Shown in pieces: positions 6,637 through 12,940 of a stretch of DNA of 17,969 nt; positions within the stretch are counted from its first letter, which is position 1; the number at the start of each line of letters is the position of its first letter. The position numbers and the translations under genes are program-made. The notes under the pieces are model-generated. The model was not told where the DNA came from. It ran no database searches and saw only the letters and a list, made by a program, of their open reading frames with translations. The stretch comes from Lachnospiraceae bacterium UBA3821 (lineage in GTDB: Bacteria; Bacillota; Clostridia; Lachnospirales; Lachnospiraceae), in NCBI GenBank assembly GCA_002368865.1, contig DFDT01000207.1:1-17969 (forward strand). The letters run 5' to 3'.

Positions 6637-7503
6637 ATGAATTATCAGTGGTATCCCGGTCATATGACCAAAGCGGTCCGTATGATGCAGGAGAATATAA
6701 AACTCATTGATCTGATGATAGAGCTTGTGGATGCCAGAATTCCCTTGAGCAGCCGCAATCCGGACATCAGCGAACTGGGGAAGGGCAAGGCAAGGATTGT
6801 TTTACTGAACAAATCGGATCTGGCAGATCCCATACAGAATCAACAGTGGATGCAGTATTTTGAAGAGCAGGGTGCGTATGCGCTGGAGATCAATTCAAAA
6901 TCCGGTGCGGGTATCAAGTCGGTCAATGGCCTGGTGCAGGAAGCATGCAGGGAGAAGATTGAGCGTGACAGAAAGCGGGGGATCGTGAATCGGCCGGTGC
7001 GTGCCATGGTGGTGGGAATTCCGAATGTGGGGAAATCCACGTTTATAAATTCTTTTGCCGGAAAGGCATGCACCAAGACAGGCAACAAGCCGGGAGTGAC
7101 AAAGGGAAAACAATGGATCCGGCTGAATAAGAATCTGGAATTATTAGATACGCCCGGTATTTTGTGGCCGAAGTTTGAGGATCAGTTGGTGGGGATGCGG
7201 CTTGCGTTTATCGGCTCCATGAATGATGAGATCGTGATACAGGAGGAACTGGCCTATGATCTGATCAGAGAAATCTGTCTGTATTATCCCGAGGCTTTGC
7301 GGGAGCGGTATGAACTGACTGGACAGTCAGAAAATACACAGCCTCTGACTGTGTCACAGACCGCACAGATCCTGCGGGAGATCGCTGTGAACCGGAAGTG
7401 CTTTACCAAGGGGGAAGCGCCGGATATCAGCCGCGCGGCGATACTTTTGATCGATGATTTTCGAAGCGGCCGGCTCGGACGCATGACACTGGAGAGGAGA
7501 TAA
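6637..7503 (+). CDS. rbgA: Ribosome biogenesis GTPase RbgA (YlqF)
   Basis: Circularly permuted GTPase needed for late 50S assembly, including incorporation of L16 and other late proteins. 288 residues, the normal length. The motif order is permuted as expected: G4 NKSD (58-61), then G1 GIPNVGKST (127-135), the G2 Thr in KPGVTKGKQW, and G3 DTPG (171-174). The N terminus NYQWYPGHMTKA is diagnostic. The C-terminal ANTAR-like helical domain (about 185-288) holds the RNA-binding part. A Shine-Dalgarno-like CGGAG (6627-6631) precedes the ATG. It lies between two signal peptidase genes; proximity to rplS is conserved in Bacillota. Its stop lies just 6 bases before the next start. Confidence 0.97.
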   Translation: MNYQWYPGHMTKAVRMMQENIKLIDLMIELVDARIPLSSRNPDISELGKGKARIVLLNKSDLADPIQNQQWMQYFEEQGAYALEINSKSGAGIKSVNGLVQEACREKIERDRKRGIVNRPVRAMVVGIPNVGKSTFINSFAGKACTKTGNKPGVTKGKQWIRLNKNLELLDTPGILWPKFEDQLVGMRLAFIGSMNDEIVIQEELAYDLIREICLYYPEALRERYELTGQSENTQPLTVSQTAQILREIAVNRKCFTKGEAPDISRAAILLIDDFRSGRLGRMTLERR

Positions 7504-7509
7504 TATATC

Positions 7510-8058
7510 ATGAAAAAGAAGATACTCAAGGAACTGATGAGTACGGCAATTTATCTGCTTGTGGTGCTGGGGCTTACCTGGCTGTTGATCACATATGTGA
7601 TCCAGAGAACGGAAGTGGACGGGTCTTCCATGGAACCCACACTTTCCAGCGGAGATAATTTGTTCGTGGATAAGATCTCCTATCGGTTTCATGATCCGGA
7701 ACGTTTTGATATTATTGTATTCCCTTTCCGGTATAAGGAAAATACTTTCTATATCAAACGCATCATCGGGATGCCCGGGGAAACGGTTCAGATTGATACG
7801 GACGGCAGTATTTATATTAACGGGGAAAAACTTTCCGAGTCCTATGGCAAGGAGATCATTCGTCCAGATACGATCGGCAGGGCGATCAATCCGATCGTAT
7901 TAGGGGAGAACGAGTACTTTGTCATGGGAGATAATCGGAACAATAGCAGTGACAGCCGGACGGAAGCAGTAGGTAATATCTCCCGCAGCGATATCATAGG
8001 GCGGGCGTGGATACGGATCTGGCCGTTTAACGATATGGGGATTTTAAAACATCAATAA
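7510..8058 (+). CDS. lepB: Type I signal peptidase (second copy)
   Basis: 182 residues with one N-terminal membrane segment (about 11-30) and the extracytoplasmic S26 peptidase domain. Catalytic Ser40 lies in GSSMEPTL (the canonical box, unlike the upstream copy) and Lys83 in FYIKRIIGMPGETV. Box E is GDNRNNSSDSR. It probably cleaves signal peptides of Sec and Tat substrates. The purine-rich Shine-Dalgarno (about 7493-7500) lies inside the end of rbgA, implying tight coupling. The sequence is clearly divergent from the first copy, so this is an old duplication or independent acquisition rather than a recent tandem copy. Confidence 0.95.
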   Translation: MKKKILKELMSTAIYLLVVLGLTWLLITYVIQRTEVDGSSMEPTLSSGDNLFVDKISYRFHDPERFDIIVFPFRYKENTFYIKRIIGMPGETVQIDTDGSIYINGEKLSESYGKEIIRPDTIGRAINPIVLGENEYFVMGDNRNNSSDSRTEAVGNISRSDIIGRAWIRIWPFNDMGILKHQ

Positions 8059-8080
8059 GCTCGGGGGGACGGATAAAGAT

Positions 8081-8848
8081 ATGGCAGTGTCTATCAGTGA
8101 GATCAAAGCAAAGCTTCAGGCAGTTTCCGTAGAAGAACTGCCTGCTTTTATTGAAATTTATGGGGCGGACGAGCGCACAGGCGTTCAAAAGATCGTAGAG
8201 ACAGCAAAGAAGCGCATGGAGGCGTTGGAGAAGGAAAAGGCGCGTATTGAGCTGTTGAAGCGTTATGAGCGGCAATATGCGGATTACCAGTTTATCTGCG
8301 GAATCGATGAAGTGGGCAGAGGGCCGTTAGCGGGACCTGTGGTGGCCGGGGCTGTTATCCTGCCGAAAGATTGTGATATTTTGTATATTAATGATTCCAA
8401 GCAACTGTCCGAAAAAAAGAGAGAGGAACTGTATGAGATCATACAGGAGAAAGCCGTAGCCTGTGCTGTGGGAATTGTTTCGCCGGCGAGGATCGATGAG
8501 ATCAATATTCTGCAGGCGACCTATGAAGCGATGCGGGAGGCAATCGGCAAACTTTCGCCGGCGCCGGACCTGTTGCTGAATGATGCGGTGACGATTCCTA
8601 AGGTGTCAATCCGACAGGTACCGATCATCAAAGGGGATGCAAAAAGTATTTCCATAGGCGCCGCCAGTATTTATGCCAAGGTCACAAGGGACAGGATGAT
8701 GGTGGAGTACGACAGAGATTATCCGGAGTATGGATTTGCGAAGAATAAGGGATATGGCAGTGCGGAGCACATTGCAGCTCTGAAAAAATACGGACCGTCA
8801 CCGATCCATCGCCGATCTTTTATCGGAAATTTTGTGGGAGAGGAATAA
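8081..8848 (+). CDS. rnhB: Ribonuclease HII
   Basis: Cleaves RNA in RNA-DNA hybrids and starts removal of single ribonucleotides from DNA. 255 residues. The four acidic active-site residues are visible: Asp76-Glu77 in CGIDEVGRGPLAGPVV, Asp168 in LLNDAV, and Asp186 in IIKGDAKS, followed by ISIGAASIYAKVTRDR. The last part, GYGSAEHIAALKKYGPSPIHRRSF, is typical. The first ~65 residues form a charged helical extension (SEIKAKLQAVSVEELPAFIEIY, then KKRMEALEKEKARIELLKRYER) as in other Firmicute RnhB proteins. Its TAA overlaps the next ATG by one base (TAATG). Confidence 0.97.
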   Translation: MAVSISEIKAKLQAVSVEELPAFIEIYGADERTGVQKIVETAKKRMEALEKEKARIELLKRYERQYADYQFICGIDEVGRGPLAGPVVAGAVILPKDCDILYINDSKQLSEKKREELYEIIQEKAVACAVGIVSPARIDEINILQATYEAMREAIGKLSPAPDLLLNDAVTIPKVSIRQVPIIKGDAKSISIGAASIYAKVTRDRMMVEYDRDYPEYGFAKNKGYGSAEHIAALKKYGPSPIHRRSFIGNFVGEE

Positions 8849-10650
8849 TGATTTTATCGGATTTTTTCCCGGGAGCACAATTTAAGAATACCAACACACA
8901 GCGGACCAATACGACCAGGACAAATTCTGCTCTGACGGGGAAACAAGCGGATGGGAGTGTATCAAATTCGCATTTACAGGCGTTAAAACCCGGCCAGACT
9001 TTGCAGGGGGAAGTTATTGCGAGAGACGGTAATCAGGTGCAGATCCGTCTGGAGGATGACACGGTTGTAGAGGGAAAGCTGGATCAGGATATGAATCTGC
9101 AGGCGGGAAAGGCCATGACCTTTGAAGTCCGAGGAAACGGGCAGAATCTGACGCTCAGCCCGCTGTTTGAAAACACGGCAACCCAGGCAAATGCGCTGAA
9201 GGCGCTGGAAATGGCATCCATTCCGGCTAATCAGACTACGGTTTCCATGACGGGGCTGATGATGGAGGCAGGATTACCCGTTGATCGCAACTCTTTGCAG
9301 CAGATGTTTCGGGAAGTGAATAACTTTCCGGGGGCCGGCATTTCGAATATTGTGGATCTGCACAAACTGGGATTGAGTGTCAATGAGCAGAATCTGCAGC
9401 AGATCGATTCTTATAAAAATCTGACCCATCAATTGGTGGAAGGTATGCATACTGTATTGGATGCACTTCCGGAGACGATCGATCATATGGTTGCGGAGGG
9501 CAATGTGGAAGGTGCCGCCAGATTGTTTCAGGATCTGTTGAGCATGGTGGAAGAAGGGGCGCAGCAAGCAATTGAACAGGAACTTCAGGGGACAGACGGG
9601 CAGATCGGACAAGAAGGTCAGACCGCCCAAAACGGGCAGACCGTACAGGGCGAACAGATGGAGCAGGCCGGTCGGGAACCGATCCCCGGGGAAGCAGTTG
9701 TTGCGGACGGTCGCACCATGGCGGCGGATACGCTTGCGGGAGCGGAAAACGGTAAGATTGTTTTTGCGGAGCCGGAAACGGGAGTGGAAATTACACCGGA
9801 GGCTGTGCAGGAAATAAAGGAATCGTCACCTAACGGGCTGATGCAGCTTGTGCAGAGCGATGCAGGAGGAAATCCGGCTTACGCCGCGTTGGTGCAGCAG
9901 TTTTCCGATACGCTGCAGAACGGAACGTTGGAGGAACAGGCAAAAGCACTGCAGCAGCTTGTTCATCAGGGGCAGCAGGATAAAAACCATGTGTTGTTGG
10001 AACATGTACTGTCCAATAAAGATGCGCAGAAGCTTCTTTCAGACGGATTGTCCAGGCTTTGGACCATAGAGCCGAAGGACGTGGCAGAGCCCGGGAAAGT
10101 GGATGAACTTTATTCCCGGCTGAACCGGCAATTGAATCATCTGCAACAGACGCTGGAGGAAAGCGGACAGCAGCAGTCCACTGCGTTTAAGGCGGTGAGC
10201 AATATGTCCCAGAATATTGATTTTTTACAGCAGCTGAATCAGGCCTATACCTATGTACAGCTCCCGCTCAGGCTGCAGCAGGGGGATGCGCATGGAGACC
10301 TGTATGTTTATACCAATAAGCGGAACCTTGCGGCGAAGGACGGGCAGATCAGTGCATTATTGCATCTGGATATGGAACATCTCGGACCGGTGGATGTCTA
10401 TGTGTCGATGCAGTCGGAACGGGTCAGTACCCGCTTTTATGTGCGGGATGATGAGATGCTGGATTTTTTGGAACAGCATATGGATCTATTGAATGAGCGT
10501 CTGCAAAAACGCGGTTATAACTGTAGTTTTTCTATGCAGACCAGGGATGAAAAAGCAAAGCCGGAGAGCGGACTGCACGGATTATTGGCAGGAGACGATA
10601 ACCAGCAGACAAGATCCATCGCACAATATGCCTTTGATGTGCGTGCGTAG
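8848..10650 (+). CDS. FliK-like flagellar hook-length control domain protein (YlqG position)
   Basis: 600 residues, no signal peptide or membrane segment. After a disordered Asn/Thr-rich N terminus comes a small beta-rich segment (LKPGQTLQGEVIARDGNQV, then TVVEGKLDQ, about 47-105). A helical middle follows, then a low-complexity Gly-Gln repeat region (about 248-276: DGQIGQEGQTAQNGQ). A C-terminal domain (about 472-565: LPLRLQQGDAHGDLYVYTNKR, then MEHLGPVDVYVSMQSERV and YNCSFSM) resembles the FliK hook-length control C-terminal domain. FliK C-terminal domains talk to FlhB to switch export specificity; here the next gene encodes a free FlhB C-terminal domain. The position after rnhB matches ylqG of B. 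subtilis. No flagellar gene is visible nearby. The molecular role is unknown. Confidence 0.8.
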   Translation: MILSDFFPGAQFKNTNTQRTNTTRTNSALTGKQADGSVSNSHLQALKPGQTLQGEVIARDGNQVQIRLEDDTVVEGKLDQDMNLQAGKAMTFEVRGNGQNLTLSPLFENTATQANALKALEMASIPANQTTVSMTGLMMEAGLPVDRNSLQQMFREVNNFPGAGISNIVDLHKLGLSVNEQNLQQIDSYKNLTHQLVEGMHTVLDALPETIDHMVAEGNVEGAARLFQDLLSMVEEGAQQAIEQELQGTDGQIGQEGQTAQNGQTVQGEQMEQAGREPIPGEAVVADGRTMAADTLAGAENGKIVFAEPETGVEITPEAVQEIKESSPNGLMQLVQSDAGGNPAYAALVQQFSDTLQNGTLEEQAKALQQLVHQGQQDKNHVLLEHVLSNKDAQKLLSDGLSRLWTIEPKDVAEPGKVDELYSRLNRQLNHLQQTLEESGQQQSTAFKAVSNMSQNIDFLQQLNQAYTYVQLPLRLQQGDAHGDLYVYTNKRNLAAKDGQISALLHLDMEHLGPVDVYVSMQSERVSTRFYVRDDEMLDFLEQHMDLLNERLQKRGYNCSFSMQTRDEKAKPESGLHGLLAGDDNQQTRSIAQYAFDVRA

Positions 10651-10680
10651 GAGAGTGTGCGATGCGGAAGCAGGTGGATT

Positions 10681-10980
10681 ATGGCGGAAGATCAAAGCAA
10701 TCAGAAAAGAAATAAAGTGAAGCAGGCCATCGCACTGGAATATAATCCGGCTGAGGATGCGCCGAAGGTCATCGCCAGCGGAAAGGGCGCTTTGGCGGAA
10801 AAGATTATAGAGAAGGCAAAAGAGAGTGATGTGCCGATCCACAGAGATGACAAGCTGGCAGATACCCTTTCCCGGTTGGAGATCGGCGACATGATACCGC
10901 CGGAATTGTATGAGGTTGTGGCGGAAATCCTGTTGTTTGTGGATTCTATGGATAAGCTAAAGAGCAAGATCAAACAATAG
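10681..10980 (+). CDS. ylqH: FlhB C-terminal-domain homologue (YlqH family)
   Basis: 99 residues, all cytoplasmic, corresponding only to the C-terminal domain of FlhB/YscU export switches: QAIALEYNPAEDAPKVIASGKGALAEKIIEKAKESDVPI, then LADTLSRLEIGDMIPPELYEVVAEILLFV. The four membrane helices of FlhB are absent. Where FlhB has NPTH followed by (Y)AVALKY, this protein reads NKVKQAIALEY, so the autocleavage Asn-Pro is lost. The start is uncertain: an in-frame GTG lies at 10657, but ATG 10681 follows AGGTGG (10672-10677) and gives a typical short N terminus. It follows the FliK-like gene by 30 bases and probably works with it. Confidence 0.88.
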   Translation: MAEDQSNQKRNKVKQAIALEYNPAEDAPKVIASGKGALAEKIIEKAKESDVPIHRDDKLADTLSRLEIGDMIPPELYEVVAEILLFVDSMDKLKSKIKQ

Positions 10981-10998
10981 AACAATAAGGAGAACTGA

Positions 10999-11355
10999 TT
11001 GAATACAAGGGAGATAGGAACCGCGCAGGAACAGAAGGCTGTTGCATATCTGAGAGAACACGGTATGCAGATCCTGCAGCAGAATTTTCGATGCAGGCAG
11101 GGTGAAATCGATATTATCGGGCGGCATGACGGTTATCTTGTTTTTGTGGAAGTCAAATACCGGAAAACCACAAATTGCGGAACTGCAGCGGAGGCTGTCA
11201 CTTATGCGAAACAATGCAGAATCTGCAGGGTGGCAGATTTTTATCGATACAGTTGCCGTTACAGAGCGGATACGGCTGTGCGATACGATGTTCTTGCAAT
11301 ACAGGGGGATGAGCTGACATGGATCCAGAATGCTTTTCCCCACAGATATAAATAA
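10999..11355 (+). CDS. yraN: YraN/UPF0102 family nuclease-like protein
   Basis: 118 residues with the restriction-endonuclease-like fold signature of UPF0102: NTREIGTAQEQKAVAYLREHGMQILQQNFR, GEIDII (35-40) and VFVEVKYRK (48-56). The likely metal/active-site residues are Asp38, Glu51 and Lys53. The function is not well established; members have been linked to DNA processing or recombination. The start is TTG at 10999: AAGGAGA (10987-10993) lies 5 bases before it, and translation from there gives the conserved N-terminal NxREIGxxxE region, whereas the first internal ATG would remove it. Clustering with rnhB and ylqH is common in Firmicutes. Confidence 0.92.
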   Translation: MNTREIGTAQEQKAVAYLREHGMQILQQNFRCRQGEIDIIGRHDGYLVFVEVKYRKTTNCGTAAEAVTYAKQCRICRVADFYRYSCRYRADTAVRYDVLAIQGDELTWIQNAFPHRYK

Positions 11356-11375
11356 TTATCATAAGGGGTCAGAAA

Positions 11376-12236
11376 ATGTATCCGGTTGTGCGAGTGCAGG
11401 TGGGAAAAAGGGAAACAGAGAGTATCATACAGGAACGGCGCGGGGAATTGGAATATTTGACATTTCCGTCTCTGGCGGAGATTCCTTTTATCCGACATCT
11501 CTTTACCACAAGAACCGGCGGGGTCAGTACCGGAGATTGTGCGACCATGAACCTGAGCTTTTCGCGGGGGGATGATCCGGAGGCTGTCCTGGAAAATTAT
11601 CGCAGGATCTGTCAGATCCTTGGGACGGAGCCGGGGCAGGTGGTCGCGTCCATGCAGACCCATACCACCAATATCCGGCATGTGACCAGCGATGACAAAG
11701 GAAAAGGCGTGACCAGGTCTTTGGATTATCAGGATGTGGATGGACTGATCACGAATGAGCCCGGGATCGTGCTGGCATGCTTTTACGCAGACTGTGTGCC
11801 ACTGTATTTTGTGGATCCGGTAAATCATGCGATCGGACTGGCACATTCCGGATGGCGTGGAACCGTGGGACGCATGGGTGCTCATATGGTACAGGCGATG
11901 CAGGAGGCTTTCGGAAGCCGACCGGAAGCTCTGATCACTGCAATTGGACCGTCTATCTGCAGAAGCTGTTATGAGGTAAGTGAAGATGTAGCGGATGCAT
12001 TTATGCGCGAGTTCCCGGACAGGGAAGTGGTATTTCCCGGCAGGGAACCGGGCAAATATCAGCTGGATCTGTGGCTGGCAAACAAAAATGTATTGCAGCA
12101 GGCAGGGGTGACCGAAAATCACATCCATGTGACGGATATCTGTACCTGCCATAATCCGGAATATTTGTTTTCCCATCGGGCGAGCCATGGGAGAAGAGGA
12201 AATTTGGCGGCGTTTTTGATGATAAAGGAGGAATGA
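11376..12236 (+). CDS. pgeF: Laccase-domain protein PgeF (YfiH/YlmD family)
   Basis: Family described as polyphenol oxidase, as peptidoglycan editing factor removing wrong L-Ser from UDP-MurNAc precursors, and as purine nucleoside phosphorylase/adenosine deaminase. Which activity applies here cannot be read from sequence. 286 residues. The metal-site residues are in place: His96 in MQTHTTNI, Cys140 in FYADCVPL and His157 in GLAHSGWRGT. FTTRTGGVS (43-51), MNLSF, DVDGLITN, IGPSICRSCYEV and DICTC...FSHR are diagnostic. The Shine-Dalgarno (AAGGGG, about 11362-11367) is modest. It ends 3 bases before the response regulator start, with GGAGG just before that start, so the two-component genes are probably co-transcribed. 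Confidence 0.93.
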   Translation: MYPVVRVQVGKRETESIIQERRGELEYLTFPSLAEIPFIRHLFTTRTGGVSTGDCATMNLSFSRGDDPEAVLENYRRICQILGTEPGQVVASMQTHTTNIRHVTSDDKGKGVTRSLDYQDVDGLITNEPGIVLACFYADCVPLYFVDPVNHAIGLAHSGWRGTVGRMGAHMVQAMQEAFGSRPEALITAIGPSICRSCYEVSEDVADAFMREFPDREVVFPGREPGKYQLDLWLANKNVLQQAGVTENHIHVTDICTCHNPEYLFSHRASHGRRGNLAAFLMIKEE

Positions 12237-12239
12237 TCC

Positions 12240-12929
12240 ATGATTCATATTTTGGTATGTGATGATGACAGGGAGATTGTGGATGCGATAGAAATCTATC
12301 TGAGTCAGGATGGATACCAGATCTTTAAGGCATATGACGGAGAGCAGGCTGTTGAGATCATAGAAAAAGAGGAGATCCATCTGCTTATTATGGATATTAT
12401 GATGCCAAAGCTGGACGGGATTCGTGCAACTTTAAAAATAAGGGAAAACAGCAGTATTCCGATTATTTTGCTTTCGGCAAAATCCGAGGATACGGACAAG
12501 ATCCTGGGATTAAATATCGGTGCGGACGATTACATCACCAAGCCATTTAATCCGTTGGAACTGGTAGCGCGGGTCAAATCCAATCTGCGCAGATATACTT
12601 CCCTGGGCAGCATGGATAGCGGAAATAAGGCGGTTTATCAGGTGGGTGGGCTTGTTGTGAATGATGAAAACAAGCAGGTATTTGTGGATGATGAATTGGT
12701 GAAAATGACGCCAATCGAGTATAATATTTTGCTGCTTCTCATTAAAAATCAGGGCAAAGTTTTTTCCATCAATGAGATTTATGAGAGTATCTGGAATGAG
12801 GATGCAATCGGAGCGGATAATACGGTTGCCGTACACATTCGGCACATCAGGGAAAAGATTGAGATTAATCCGAAAGAACCGCGATATCTGAAGGTTGTAT
12901 GGGGCGTCGGGTATAAAATAGAGAAATAG
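12240..12929 (+). CDS. OmpR/PhoB-family response regulator
   Basis: DNA-binding response regulator of 229 residues. The receiver domain (1-~118) has the acidic pocket DDD (8-10), phosphoacceptor Asp52 in LIMDIMMPKLDG, Ser79 in LLSAKS and Lys101 in YITKPFNPLELVARV. The winged-helix DNA-binding domain (about 130-229) shows MTPIEYNILLLLIKNQGKVFS, then TVAVHIRHIREKIE and the closing VVWGVGYKIEK. It resembles the VanR-like subgroup. GGAGG lies just upstream inside the pgeF end. It is paired with the histidine kinase 11 bases downstream. The regulon is unknown; no obvious repeat operator for it is visible in the window. Confidence 0.95.
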   Translation: MIHILVCDDDREIVDAIEIYLSQDGYQIFKAYDGEQAVEIIEKEEIHLLIMDIMMPKLDGIRATLKIRENSSIPIILLSAKSEDTDKILGLNIGADDYITKPFNPLELVARVKSNLRRYTSLGSMDSGNKAVYQVGGLVVNDENKQVFVDDELVKMTPIEYNILLLLIKNQGKVFSINEIYESIWNEDAIGADNTVAVHIRHIREKIEINPKEPRYLKVVWGVGYKIEK

Positions 12930-12940
12930 TAGGAGAGGGT

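Noticed and set aside
10744..10749. Asn-Pro in EYNPAED of YlqH as an NPTH-type autocleavage site
   Set aside because: Alignment by the following APKVIA motif puts the true NPTH column about 11 residues earlier, at NKVK; the later Asn-Pro sits in the variable turn.
11259..12380. Long open frame on the minus strand (373 codons) opposite yraN-pgeF
   Set aside because: It is fully antisense to two well-supported genes with intact family motifs, resembles no family I know and is rich in His/Arg/Ser, as expected for a shadow frame.
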